This document shows positions 20,944 through 33,543 of a stretch of 37,168 nt of DNA, in pieces; positions within the stretch are counted from its first letter, which is position 1, and every line of letters begins with the position of its first letter. The translations under genes and the position numbers were made by a program. Origin of the DNA: Pleurotus djamor (Eukaryota; Basidiomycota; Agaricomycetes; Agaricales; Pleurotaceae); assembly GCA_029747585.1 (NCBI GenBank), contig JAPEVF010000353.1:1-37168 (forward strand). Direction: 5' to 3'. The notes beneath the pieces were generated by a model. That model was not told where the DNA came from, searched no databases, and saw nothing but the letters and a program-made list of their open reading frames with translations.

Positions 20944-23032
20944 TTACTTGGCAGCAGCACCGGTACGCTTCTTGACGGAGCTCTCATCCTTCTTGTCACC
21001 TCCGGCGGGGGCAACAGGTGTTGAGTCAGCCTTCTTCTTGTCATCGGGGGTAACAGCGTCGGTCTTCTTGGAAGACTACGCAGGAATAAGGTTAGCACAG
21101 AATACACGAGCAGTGGGTTGAAGTAACGAACCTTGGTGACAGGCTTCTGTTGAGAACCAATGAGACCGAAGGTAGCACCGATCATGCCGAAGAGAGTGAA
21201 AAGAGCGACAGCCAAAGCAGCGCCAGTCTCAGGGTGGGTCTTGAATGCCAACAAGGGGTCGAGTTTGGCTTGGTCGACGAAGGTAAGGACCTTAGAGCGG
21301 ATGAAAGTGACGGGGTCTTCCTTGAAGGAAGGAGTCTCATCCTCATCTTCCTCCTCCATGTCCTTCTTGTCCTTGGCGGTCTCAAGGTCCTTCTTAACAT
21401 CGAAGGTCGCTGCGGCGAGAGCCTTGGCGTCCTCGACGGAGTGTCCAACGTAGATGTTGTCGAAGAGGATGTCCTCAGTCATGGTCCAGAGCTCGATACC
21501 AACACCACCCTGTGCAATGGGGTGAGTGATCATTCAAGGTCAAAAGACGAAACAAACTGACAATCTTGTTGAGGCTCTTGACTGGCGTAAGGTCCTCGAA
21601 GTAGTTGGGATTGGGGATCTTGGCCGGGGCCCATTCACCCTTGTAGGCTGGGTTGTCGATCATGGGGGCGTACCATTTACCCTTGTAAGCGGGGTTGGCT
21701 TTGTATGGGCTACATTCAATATCAGAAACAATTCATTAAAACCAGTGAAAAGAGCCTCACCGTTTCCATTCACCGCATCCAGGAGCTTCAGCGCACTTGG
21801 GGTTGGGAACAGTGGGGGCAATCCAGTCACCGTCTTCCTCATCATCCCATTCATCAGGCTTCTGAGCGTCTAACCAATTATGAGCAAGCGATCCAAAACT
21901 CAGCAAGGATTAACATACCAGGATCAGGGATGGAAAGAGGCTCATCGACGAGCCAACCTTCAGGTTGAGTGGCTTCCTCGTCGAGGATTTCGTAAGGAGC
22001 ATCTTCATCCCAGTCCTCAGGCTAAGGATGACGTCAGACCCTCTGGGAGGAAAGAAAAAATACAACCAAAAATACCTTCTTAGCCTCAGGATCGGCAATC
22101 TTCTGCTCATCAACCCAGTCGGCAGGCTTCTTGTCTTCGGGGTCATCAATCTCCTTGGGAGGGTTGACAGCGGGGTCGAAGTCCTCAAGAAGGCTACCAG
22201 AGCTAAGGCTCTCGCCGTCAATGGAAACGGAGTACGTGTCATTGGGACTATTACAGAACTGTCAGAAAGTGATACTCGGACACGTAAAATGACACTTACT
22301 GGATGACGAGGGTGTAGAGTTTGGTGTTCTTCTCGATTGATGGACGAGGAGCGCTCTTGAGGTGCTTCTCTTCGAATTCACCAGTCTTGGGGTTCTTGTG
22401 ACGGAAGATAAAGTGCACCTACGGGGGAAGGAGAGAGAGAGTCAACCAATAGCAAAGCAATAGTACACGAAAAGAAATTACCTTGGTGCCAGGGCAAGTC
22501 AAATCAGGACCGAACATAACCACCCAAGGTGTCGTGTCCGAAAATTCTTTGCCGCTGGTTTGGAAGCCATCCTCCAGAAGCTTGAGGTAACCACCACCAC
22601 AGTTACCACCCTTCTGGTATTTGACTTCGTACTGAACGACAAGGGGTTGAGTCTTGAAGTCGATGGGGGCTTTGAATGGTGCAGAGATAGCGTGGTGGGC
22701 GGCTTTGGTCTTGGCTACAAGACCTTTGTCACCTTCAATGGACGAGGGGTCGGCATCCTCAACCTCCCATTTGCCAACATAACTCCAAGTTTCACCACCG
22801 GAAGCGGTCTTCTTGGTAGCTTCCGAGGGTGTCCATCGTTCCGACCAGTCGTCAGTGAATTGTTCGAGGAAGGGGGCCTTGATGGCGGCAGGCTGCGGTC
22901 ATAGAGGTTAAGCTACGTGGAAGTCAAGGGACACGTCGGCGAACTCACAGTGAAGGTGGGTTTGGGTTGGTCGTCTGCGAGCGCGCCAGTGGCGGCGGCA
23001 GCGAGGAAGACGGAGAGCGCTACGCTTCGCAT
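20944..23032 (-). CDS. CNX1: calnexin, ER lectin chaperone
   Basis: Calnexin is a type I ER membrane protein that holds monoglucosylated glycoproteins for folding. Nine exons (22949-23032, 22482-22892, 22300-22418, 22076-22247, 21919-22021, 21761-21869, 21562-21709, 21132-21509, 20944-21075) join in frame to 551 residues. The signal peptide is [20 protein letters not shown]. The lectin domain has [19 protein letters not shown] and [19 protein letters not shown], with the conserved Cys. The P domain has the repeats [33 protein letters not shown] and then [21 protein letters not shown] membrane helix lies at about residues 478-499 ([20 protein letters not shown]). A Lys-rich cytosolic tail of about 50 residues ends KKRTGAAAK. 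The upstream region carries paired CCACG motifs. Confidence 0.95.
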
Positions 23033-23533
23033 GATGAATACGAAGGGCCTGACGATGAGGAAACAATAAAGTAGAGAGGGAAAAGAGGGAGCGGATTCAA
23101 AAGGTGAAGAAGTGGGACCCGCTCCTGGGCGATTGACTAAATACTCGTGGCCAAGTCACAATGCCACGTATGCTTTTCTCGCAATTGCCATTCCCACGGT
23201 TACAAAACGCCTTCCCCTTGATAATTGACTTTCGAACTGTAGTCCATTGCAAAATTCAGGTGTCCCTCAGTTGCCTCTGTGCATGCCATTGATCATGGTT
23301 CATTCCAGTGCACTTGGAGAGAGCTTGCATAACCACATCTTTGCTAACGATGAGCCCGAACTCAACTTGAACGACTTTCCCATGAGAAGCGTACGACCAG
23401 GTGGGTCTGCCAGAGTCGGCAAGTAGCTATAGGATGCTGTTACTAGTATAATCAACCTCAATGTTCGGTCGCACGAGGGTGAATATCATCATTCATTAGT
23501 ACAGGAGCAATCTACAACTACAACAAATTAAAC
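23033..23533. other. intergenic, calnexin upstream region
   Basis: These 501 bases lie between the calnexin start and the SNU114 stop, both on the minus strand. The calnexin-proximal part holds the CCACG pair described separately. The remainder shows no ORF, RNA gene or repeat that I can support. Confidence 0.55.
23146..23168 (-). promoter_or_regulatory. candidate ER-stress element (paired CCACG)
   Basis: The plus strand reads CGTGGCCAAG at 23146-23155 and CCACG at 23164-23168, so CCACG cores stand in inverted orientation 13 bases apart. On the calnexin sense strand this gives CTTGGCCACG, close to the mammalian ERSE-II form ATTGGNCCACG. It lies about 115-135 bases before the calnexin ATG. 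A role in the unfolded protein response is inference from the target gene and the motif. Confidence 0.35.
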
Positions 23534-26500
23534 TCAACCCAATAGATCTGCGTGACCGGAAGCAGAGAGAGCGAGCTACACAACACAGGTGATGAGCCCA
23601 ATTACAGACATGATCAGAGTAAGGGATACGCACGACAAACTCATCATCCAGGTATTTGGAGACCGCGATTTGATCACCCAAACCTTTGCGACGACGCGTC
23701 TTGAGAACCAGGTCACGAGCAAGAGCTTGTCCAGAGGCAGGCTCTAGTGGACGCAACTTTATACTGGTGTCCGTCGGGTCGCCTAGACAAAAATAGGTTA
23801 TCGCTATCCACGCGAATACATCAAATAACGTCAACTCACCAGGAACAACAGACCAATGATCGAAGACCTGTAAGCAAAAGGCCTGGCCTTGCGTCGCCGT
23901 TCTCAGGTCGGTCTCAAAGCCATTCGCGTCAATGACAGGAATGAGAGCCTTGACGGTATACAACGGTGAACCCGCCTTCGGAATATCCTGCGTCACATGG
24001 CCACGACGACGCGCCAGGACCGTGTAAACTGCCGATATGCAGTCTGCCGGCGCCTGAACTTCGACATAATATATGGGTTCCATCAACCTCGGTGTAGCCT
24101 TATAAATAACACGTCAGCTAGCCATTCCACGTATCCCACAAATCGCCCTGAGGGACAGAATTCTCACCATCAAGAATGACGAGTAGCATACGCGACGGGC
24201 GGTCGGAACAATCTGCCCGCCACCCCGGAAAATCGGCTCTTGGGCTAGGCTGGCATCCAGTAACCGGAATTTAACGTTACGCATGGCTATATAAGTTGTG
24301 TTCAAACTTAATGAGCAGGGGACCAGGGAAAAAGCAGCTCACGCTCGTCACACAACGGTCCTTCGCGAGCACCCCACTGGAATCCCTGTCTGATGTGTTC
24401 CTTGACCGTACCAAGGAGTTTTTTGTCGATCTGTAAATGACGTCAGTCAATCGGCAAGGCATGAGGGGCTTGGACGTGCCTGAGACGGAAGCGTGTCGTC
24501 CAAAAGGATGTTAGGCCCATTTTCATCAGGTCCAAATGCCCATATTGAACGTGAGGCAAGCAAGTCCCACTGATACTTTTCTTGGAAGAAGCCGCCTCGC
24601 TCCTTCGGCGTCATGCGCATTGTTACACGGCCACGCTCTAGGTCTTCAGCGATGCCCCGTTCGAGTGGTTCAGCTATCATCGTGATGCGGTTCCTGATGG
24701 GTTCGTCAGTACCACTCATGATTTATATGTTAAAACACTTTACTTCTTGTTAGGAGTGTCGGCGTAGCATTTGAGGGCGCTGGTTTCTAGGACAGTTTCG
24801 CAGAATTTGGTGACCGGATCGGAAATCTTGATCTCAATCTCAGAGAAGAGTCGGCGAAGGTCGTGCATTACACAGTCCAGGTAGAGTTCTCCAGTCCCAA
24901 TGACAATGTGTTCGCCACTCTCCTCGACTTTTGTTGATACGAGGGGGTATGACTTGTTGATACTCCGGAGACCGGAAAGCATTTTGGGGAGTTCGGATGG
25001 CTGGATGGGCTCGATGGCAACTTTGAGGACGGATTCAGTCATATGTTTGATGGGTCTGAAGATGTGTAGGTCTTCGTCGATGTCCACGGAAGCAAGTGTA
25101 GCCGTCTTCGATATCGACGCGTCCACCCCACCAAGTAGCACCAAGTTACCAGGACCGACTTCGTCTGCCGGTATAAAGTATCTATGAAGGTGGTAAGTTA
25201 TGCTTTATTGATGCATGCTACTGTTGAGCCACACACCTTGATTCCCCAATCCAGATATCATCCACCACAGCTTTCATCATATCCTCCTCATCCTCGGGTG
25301 AATAACCCTCCCCAAGGACTTTGATGTCCATGCCCTTGCGAACGGTGCCACTGAGGATACGGCCAAAGGCTCGGAATGACTGGGCGTCCGTAGTATGGTA
25401 GAGCTTCGCTACATGTATCATCACAGGGCCTTCAGCCGAACATGCCTTCATCGAAGCAGCCAAGTCCGAGGTCTGGGGACCGGTATACGTGCCCTCGATC
25501 TGTATACAACGAGAAAACTTTAGCGTAGAACGGCGCCGACGTTTGGAACATTACCTTCGCAGAAGCAGCGGCTACGGGTGAAGGAATGTGCTCAACGATC
25601 ATGTCCACTAACCCAGTCGCAGGACCAAAGAATTGCCCCAGAATCACCTTCAGTAGCGGCCGAACATCCATCTTATACATAACAGGTTTAAGTTGAATGC
25701 CGAGACTTCCCAAGGTTTCTTTGAGCTCTTCGGTCTCCTCGCTCAGAACGTGGCTATAGAGCTTGTAGAGAGGCTCGACAATAAATTGGACGAATGTTCG
25801 ATTGTGTTCCGGGTCGGCTTGTTTGCGAGTGAATTTACGGGTCTCGTTGTTGAAGTAGATGTCACCCCAAAGGCGGTCAGCGAAGGACTTCACATCAAGA
25901 GGGCCTGTTATAACTGAATAGAATATCATCTAGAATGACGAAGGACATACCGTATGCATCAGCGTACATTTGAGCAAATGACCGAAGAGTAAAGCACCAG
26001 CCCATATCGGTACTCGCGAAGGCGACATTGCCATTTTCGGGGCTGAGTCGGAGGTCTGAGTCCGGATTGATGGAGCTAGAAAGCGACGCGCGATGAGAGT
26101 GCGATACATAAGGAAGATGTATGTCGAAAGCTACCTGATGAAAGAATTGACTTCTTCTATCGTGTGTTTAATCTTGTAGTACGCGTCGGCGGGTTTTATA
26201 CGCAATTCCAAGATGAGACGGTCGATCTTGTTGACGACTAGAGTAATTTTTGTCCCTTCTTGTAGGGCATGACGAATGATCGCTTCAGTCCCAACCATAA
26301 GCTATGCCATTCCATTAGGGCGAAAGTCACAAAAAGGACGCGATTTACTCACCCCTTCTACCACATCCACCACCAACAGTATTCCATCCGTTAATCTTAT
26401 GGCTGATGCAACCTCATCCACAAAATTGACGTGTCCGGGAGTGTCAATCAAGTGCACCAAGTGTGACTTTCCAGCGGTCGTAGCGAGGACCAGAGACATA

Positions 26501-27201
26501 GGAGTCGATTTTATTGAAATCTCGCGCGCACGGGATAGGATGTGTGTGTCCGTGTATCGTAGCTATGCCCAATGCTCAGGTGAGGACAGTATAAAGCAAT
26601 GCATTGGACGAACCGGTTTATCTGAGTCCCATACGAGCTTATGCGTCTCAAAAACGAGCATGTCCAGGAGTGCAGTCTTTCCGTGATGTAAATGCCCCAC
26701 AACAGCAACGTTTCGAATCATCTCGGGGAATGCTGTCATGTTCAACAGAAAACCTTTGTCGAAACGCGTCTCGGGCATATCTTTCTCTTCAACGGTCCAT
26801 TTCCGCACTTTTACTGGGGCGATGATGGGTTCCGACAGTGGTTGTGCGTCTTCTTCCTGTACAAGGGTCTCAACATCGGCCCCGTAGACATCCTGCGCCG
26901 AAGGATAGTATTGTTTGTCTTCGTGCAGAATTACGGCGTTATGTACAGGTTCTAAGTCATTCGCCTATATTCAACGCGATGAGAAGCTCGAAGTACGTCT
27001 TGAGTACGCACCATCGATTTCCATTAGCGCACCCTGCTCTGCAGACGGCATTGGTACGTCGTCATCATAACCTTCTAAAGGTGCTGCTGACTGAGAAGGT
27101 TGTGGGACGAAGTCATTTTGAGGTACCTCGTCCTCGTCGTCTGAGTCCAAGTCTGCTCCAATATAGTTCCCAAATTCGTCATAGTCTTCGATGGACGCCA
27201 T
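23534..27201 (-). CDS. SNU114: U5 snRNP GTPase Snu114 (EFTUD2 family)
   Basis: This is an EF-2-like GTPase that controls Brr2 during spliceosome activation and disassembly. The N-terminus [20 protein letters not shown] is typical of the family, with an acidic segment following. The G-domain motifs are intact: G1 [15 protein letters not shown]3 [20 protein letters not shown]4 [12 protein letters not shown]. Later EF-2-like domains give [60 protein letters not shown] and [20 protein letters not shown]. The C-terminus is [21 protein letters not shown] end the gene at 23534 by splicing into [14 protein letters not shown] different acceptor (after GTCACGCAG) would give another short tail, so the last exon is less certain than the rest. 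Exon 1 is 27012-27201 and exon 2 26614-26951; roughly ten further short introns split the rest. It is divergent from prefoldin subunit 1. Confidence 0.94.
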
Positions 27202-27494
27202 TTACACGGTTTGGTGAGAGTTTGGGGATGGGGGACGTGATGGCGGGACTGTGGTGTTGAAGTTTGATTTTTCGAGGATATGTATTTTTGGAGCTGACCG
27301 TGGGCGTTGCCTATTGACTGTGGGAAGCTGAACTACTGAGAAAGCAAAAGTCGATCACTCAGGCTCACAGCGTTCTTCGTCGATTCTCCATAAACTTGTA
27401 TGATAGTCATACCTATCTCTCTGACCGATCCCAAGTGTAATTGATGTCTTTCCTGGTAGCCTGTCGGACGTGTTAAATTCCCATTGAGATCGCC

Positions 27495-28070
27495 ATGAGT
27501 GCCCTACCTGACGACACACTTCGCAAGGTAGAATGGCATTTTGCAAACGTATCTCGTATGTGCGCTGCTCACCAATGCGCACCTAGATACTCCTTCAAAT
27601 ACAACAAACCGCAGTCCAATCTCAGCGTGCTCTCAATGTCTCGCGACAGCAGATTGCAGCCAAAGAAAGAGAGCGCCGAATCTTGCAGTTGACCATCGAT
27701 GAAATCAGCCGTATGGAGAACGACGTCAATCTTTACAAGGGAGTTGGCAAAATGTGCGTTCGTTGAGATGGTCTGGTGATTTACTTCAACTCCATTCAAG
27801 GTTCATGATGGAACCGCGTCCGGCCATGGAGAAAGATCTCAAAACGCAAGAGAAGGAACTGACCGATGACATCAACAGTCTTTTGAAGAAGGTAGGTAAT
27901 CTTGCAGACTTACGTCGCACGCATCTCACCATGCTCTCAGTCTAAATACCTAGAAAAGCAATTTAACGACGCCCAAGGGCAACTCCGTGACATTGTACGT
28001 GGTCACCTTCAGCGGGAGGTCTACAAGTCCTAACTACGATGTTTAGTTCCAGCACGCGCCCAAACAGTAG
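27495..28070 (+). CDS. PFD1: prefoldin subunit 1
   Basis: A beta-type subunit of the prefoldin hexamer, which passes unfolded actin and tubulin to the CCT chaperonin in the cytosol. Five exons (27495-27527, 27587-27753, 27801-27891, 27941-27994, 28047-28070) join in frame to 122 residues, the usual length. The first coiled-coil arm begins MSALPDDTLRKILLQIQQTA and continues SRQQIAAKERERRILQLTID. The beta-hairpin region contains VNLYKGVGKMFMMEPRPAME. The second arm includes DLKTQEKELTDDINSLLKKS and KYLEKQFNDAQGQLRDIFQH. Intron 2 ends in AAG rather than CAG or TAG (27798-27800), the only in-frame solution I found. The gene is divergent from SNU114 and convergent with SKI2. Confidence 0.92.
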
Positions 28071-28233
28071 GCCTCGGGTGCGTCGCACATGCAAAAGATA
28101 GCCACGTTTTATCATACGATTGAGACCCGTCGCATACCATGTACCAGAGCCTTGGACAGGCCGTAATTCTGTTATGCTTGTGGCCCTCGAGATACGAGAC
28201 TCATATACCCATCACTGAACCGACCTATTGCAG

Positions 28234-31200
28234 TTAGAAATACAAACTCGCAGCGAAAACAACTGGATGTGAACGTCAGTCTAGCGCTCTCATCAAGAGA
28301 GGGGTGCACATCGACTTACTATCCCTCTTAATCTTGATCTGAGCATCTTCCATCTTCTTGAAAAGTTCTGCGTCACCGATGACTCTAGCGGCGTCTCGAA
28401 CCTCTCGACATGTTTCATCCAACCGAGTGATCACCCGCACAATGGTTCCTTCCGGTACATCTGTCAGCGCGGTGATCTGTTCAAAGGGCTAAAACGTAAT
28501 TAGATCTTAATGCCAATAGAATCGGGTAACGGACAGGGAGATTGGATATTCGAACGAAAAAACCTTACCATCCCTTTTGCCCATTCGTAGACAACTTCCA
28601 TCAGGCCAAATTTCAATTCGTTCTGGAACTCCTCCGTAGCAACTTTATGAAGATCGTTGACCCTAGCAACTCGCTCTCTTATCGCTACAAGTGCGTCTCG
28701 GCCTTCTTGGAGTTTAGTGGGGATCACAGGCTCAACATCGGTTTTCTCCTGGAACACGAATGAAGACAAGAGCGCCACAACTTCCTCCGGTTCATACGCA
28801 GCCAGTGTATTCTCAAGGATCAATTCCGTGAGGACCAACTCACTAGTGGAGTTGATCTAAGCTCAATCAGACAAATGACCGTTGATTGGACGGTCAACAC
28901 TTACCTCACATGCAACCCTGCCCTTCAATAGGACTGTGGAGTTCTCATCAATGAACTTGAGTTCTTTGAGAACGGCGATCCTCTGCTCGTAATCAGGGAT
29001 GAGCTCAAGGTTCTGCTCTGATATCGCAAGCTTCAGGTTGGCAATGTTTGCTCGCAGGGCTTTCTCAGCGTGTATAACTGCGTACTAAGCTGCGTAAGGA
29101 AGACTCTTGAANAGACGATTNGTCGAACTTACATGGTCCAAGAANTCCTCACANAGCACACANGCNTTGCTNTCCAGAGACTTGATCTGAGCNTCCCGNT
29201 GCTGCAAGGTTTCTTGGAATTCCATGGATCGCATTTTGACCCATTCAACTTCTGGAAGACCCTTCGTATTCGACCATTCATCGGATATTTCCTGTAATGA
29301 TGCTAAGGCCTGCCGCATTGGAGCGATTCGGTGNCTATCCAGTATGGATTCGACTTCAGTCTGANATAATNAGGATANGTGCATTGAACGCTTGCTTTTN
29401 NACGGCTAATAGAACGNTACTTACCTTGATGGTTCGACCCGTGACGAACGCGATGCTCGTCAATGCTACGACGGTTACATCATACACTGGATCTTCTATC
29501 NACTGAAGGGTCAACGGCCATTGNGGTGNGACATCTTGCGCTNTGATATCTAATAGAAATGATCAGNCAAGGNNGAGGTCNNCNCTAGNATTGGAAGTAT
29601 TTACCCCGCTTNCCACTCTTCGTCTCAGAGTCAGCNAGAGCCANCACAAAAAATGCCTTNTGCGAGTTTTCTATTGGCCCAGACAGACTGGTCGGTCGNA
29701 AGATGACGGCAAGGTTATTCGATGCAAAATGCTGATGAGAANGGATANTTCAATGTTGTTCTCACATCAATTAGCCTGAGCGTACCTCATCACGNAGTAC
29801 AACAACCCGGCCGGNCGTTAATAGGGACTTTGAAGCTTGGGGATGTTTCGCAGCCATGNAAAGCAATCGTTGATTACATTCCGTAATATCCAGGCAGGTG
29901 TCATAGTAAACGGCAATGTCTTCTTTGCATACGTTACAAGAAAGCTTGGGTAGCGTGGCCAGCTTTCTTTCGCCCTGTGGCGCATCAGTAACGANCTGGC
30001 ANGCGCNANNGANNAGAGTACCTCAATGACATCCTTCTGTTGGTCCGGGAGCAGTCTCTGCGATGCATTTTCCGAGAAGCTTCGCTTGATCATCTCCTCG
30101 ACTCGGAGAGCCTCTACTCGGAGTAGATTGAGTATCATGTTGTACGTNAACCGAAATTGAGACGAGAGTTTGCCAGGCGGTCCAAGAATCATGTTNCGGA
30201 TGGTCCCTAGCTAACGGCGGCGTTTGACTAGGTCGATAACGGTGCATGNATGATCAAAACATACCTCNGGTAGCTCTCCACCCGCGACGATGATCACAGT
30301 ACCCGTGGGGTCCAAGCCCCGACGTCCGGCGCGACCAGCCATTTGGGTATATTCACCCGGCAAAAGATCTCTGAAACTACGCCCATCATGTTTTCTCGTG
30401 GTCGAGAAGACNACACACTTGGCCGGCATGTTGACACCCTGTNNCACCATCAACGCGGGTTCAACTGACCGTGCTATTCGGNCTCACCATCGCGAATGTT
30501 TCCGTCGCAAATAGCATTTTGACGAGACCACGAGAAAACAAAATTTCGACCAACTGTACGAATGCGTATTACGCCCATGGAGCAAGAGTAATTCCGAGAT
30601 NACTGACCTCTTTNACAATGGGAAGGAGTCCGCCATGATGAACNCCAATGCCTCGCGANAGAAGGTCTCTCATTCGACCAATTTGAGGTAATTTCCGATC
30701 CGGACCTGCAAAGTCGTGTCAGATAGAAATAGCACGGCGGAGGAAACATGGTTTCCTTTTAATCGTGACAANGCTTTTTCAATAGCGACGTGNACTTCGC
30801 TTTTTTCCACCGCCGTGCACANGTCTGAGTTNATCAACGTGGACGCATTCTCTTCACATCGCTTCTTAGAGAAGGTGAATATGACNACAGGTAACAAACC
30901 CTTCTTTCTGAGATTTCCTAAGAGGTGAACGTATAGGTTCTTGTCGGTGGCGGAGTGGATCGTCCTGGGAGGTCCACCACCTCGGGTNATACCACGGGTA
31001 GGAGGAGCACCACGTTGNCCGCCTCGCTGGCCACCTCGTTGTTGACCGCGTTGCGCTGGAGCNGCTCCCCGAGCACCAACCCTNTGGACGGGAGGNAGCC
31101 CAGCAGCNTCTCGCTCCTTGTCTTGTTTTCGCCGAAGAGCCTCGCCTGCATCCTTATATCTNGAGAANANATGNGTTTANAAGAATGGATNGGATCNACA

Positions 31201-33113
31201 AGACTTACCCTATNGACAAGAAATCCCCTTTAGAATCAACAATCTTGTAGACTTCCTTGCCGGCATAAAGGAAGTGCTCCAACGGCACCGGACGTTTAGG
31301 CGTAGATATTACATAGATGTCCTTCTTTTTGGTACGTCTTTCCTGTCGACCTTCTGTGATCGAGCACTATGAATAGGAGACTGAGCACTCACCCGACCCA
31401 GTCGGCGAACTCCTTCGTATTCCCCACCGTGGCTGATAAGAGAATTATGCTGACATGATCGGGTAGCATGATTATGACCTCTTCCCAAACAACACCGCGC
31501 TANCGTGACGGCGATTAGGGCTTTCCGGAAACCGATTCNTATCAGAANAGCNAAAGGAATACGCACCTCCGCATCATTGACATAATGAACTTCATCAAAG
31601 ATCACGAACTCAACATCACGGATCAGGTCAGCTCCCTTGTAAAGCATACTCCGTAAAATCTCTGTCGTCATGATGAGACAGCTGGCCTCAGGATTGATTT
31701 GAACATCCCCAGTGAGGATGCCCACGGACGCGGATGAAAAGGTTTGTTTGAAATCTCGAAATTTCTGGTTGGAAAGGGCCTTGATTGGCGATGTGTAAAT
31801 TGCCCTAGAGATGATTTGTTTATAAGCAGTGATGGTAAATGCAAGATATTCCATTCGTACTTGGTCATGTGCTTTTCAGCCAGGGCAATGGCATATTCGG
31901 CCACAACAGTTTTGCCAGCGGAGGTGTGTGCAGCCACAAAGACGGAATCACCCTGTTCAAGGTGGGCAACGGCTTCCTTCTGGAATGTATCTAGTTCGAA
32001 CGGATACTGCCGGTGATGATGTCGGAGTCAACTTCAAGCTGGAAAAAATAGTAGGTGGTTACTTTGTGGGCCATGTCAGGAACAAGTTGGTTGAAGTTTT
32101 TCATAGGTTTGTTGACGTCCACGACGTGAGCCCAGTCGCGTTTATGCACGACTTTGGTTGGTCGAGTAGATCGAGGCGCGACCACGGGTTGTAAGGTTGC
32201 ACGCTGGNCGAAAATTACTCGGTATCGGTTCGAGAAACGAGCAGACGGCGTACCGAAGTGGGCAAAAACTCATCGACTTCGGAGGAAGGGCCAGCGGTCG
32301 GCGGAGGATCTTCATCATTTTCGTCAGCGTCAGAAGGTTCACCCTGGCAAATTTTATGTGGACACTAGCGGANACGATTAGGCGATAGTCACGCACCTGA
32401 CCCAGCACGTTCGTCGTGTTGTCGGTAGAATACAACGCAGAGAAGAGGTCTGCGGCGTCCTCTTCACCTGGGAGACGTAGGCCTCGCGAAAGACCAGGGG
32501 CAACCTTCCGTAGATATTTCTCTTGTTCCTGGTCGGAAGCGGCAATTTCTGGATTTAATATTACGTCGTCCAAGCCGCCGGGCCAGAATGGTACGTAACC
32601 CGATTTTCCTCTGACAAAGGAGTCGGTCGGAGCAGGAGCACGCTGGAAGGAGGTAGATGTCAGTCCTGTCTCGACGCGAGGATTGGGTTTCTGATAGAAA
32701 TNTNATGAGTANANGNTNCGNNNANAATGTTNGANNGCATTTNACTTCTTCCCATCCTGTAACNCGACCATCAAGNCCAGTTCGAACCAAAGACACGGTG
32801 GTCGGTGGAGGCGAGGGCTCAAANGTGTGATANAGTAATGATGGTATTTCNAGTTTNGTGTCCCAAGTTCTTNCTGAAAAGCATACGTCACNGTCCCATT
32901 TAAGAACAGAGACGCATCGTACGTTTGAAACAACGGGAGTAGATGGGAAGGAAATGAGTCTTTGGGCACAAGAAATCGTTCCTCCAAGCTGCGATGNATC
33001 TTCTCTTGCGATGGAAGACCAGAAAGACCNAGTNCTTGCAAAGCNCTTTCACCATCAGCTGGATCTGACGCGACGATGCGCTCGGNGAGTTGGCGATATT
33101 CTTCAGGTTTCAT
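28234..33113 (-). CDS. SKI2: Ski2-type DExH RNA helicase of the Ski complex
   Basis: Ski2 is the ATP-dependent helicase that, with Ski3 and Ski8, feeds cytoplasmic mRNA into the exosome. Motifs in order: [20 protein letters not shown] (Walker A), [15 protein letters not shown] (Ia), [14 protein letters not shown] (DEVH), LLSATV-type motif [19 protein letters not shown], and [20 protein letters not shown] (VI). The N-terminal part has [16 protein letters not shown], which is characteristic of Ski2 and not Mtr4. A Gly/Arg-rich stretch ([20 protein letters not shown]) lies in the linker before motif IV. The C-terminal helical domain has [10 protein letters not shown] and [20 protein letters not shown], and the protein ends IVFAASLYF. 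Many introns are present. The start is uncertain: the ATG at 33113 (MKPEEY) is the first in a readable frame, but an upstream exon is likely in the N-rich stretch before it. Numerous Ns from 29111 onwards make exon joins unreliable. Confidence 0.9.
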
Positions 33114-33543
33114 GGAGGGATGCAACTAGGTTTGANTTCCANNCTCAANGNCACGANNATGACAGNTACAGTTAGGGAANGCNTGNACGCGATCGAGAGG
33201 GAAAGTCAGCGCTTNANCNNCNGCGNTTGTGTAAAGCTCNCTNACGNNTNNNGACGTACANTCGATCAGAAGNGTGNACGCCTCNACGCTAGTGTCGGNG
33301 AATATTNACNGATGNGTTCNCTNCNNNNGCAAAGCATGNANNANCNGTTCCTGANTTAACCACAAAAGAACACNACCAAGAACNNCCATCCGCATNAGAG
33401 CNAATACATCATATTATTGTGTAANGGATAATAAATAAGTGACAAANGTAGAGCNGACAGATTAANTGATTACGATGACCAAGCGACGACGATAATACTA
33501 AAACCAATNATACGAAAGCNACGAAGNAAGAGNAAGNGGAAGA
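33114..33543. other. N-rich stretch between SKI2 and the methyltransferase gene
   Basis: These 430 bases hold dozens of Ns and lie between the SKI2 coding start and the methyltransferase stop. They should contain the first SKI2 exon(s), its promoter and the methyltransferase terminator. I cannot read any of these with confidence. Confidence 0.5.

Noticed and set aside
21150..21560. 136-residue plus-strand ORF
   Set aside because: It is antisense to the large calnexin exon, which carries the clear membrane segment and P-domain context.
26838..27260. 140-residue plus-strand ORF
   Set aside because: It overlaps SNU114 exons 1 and 2 in antisense and has no family resemblance.
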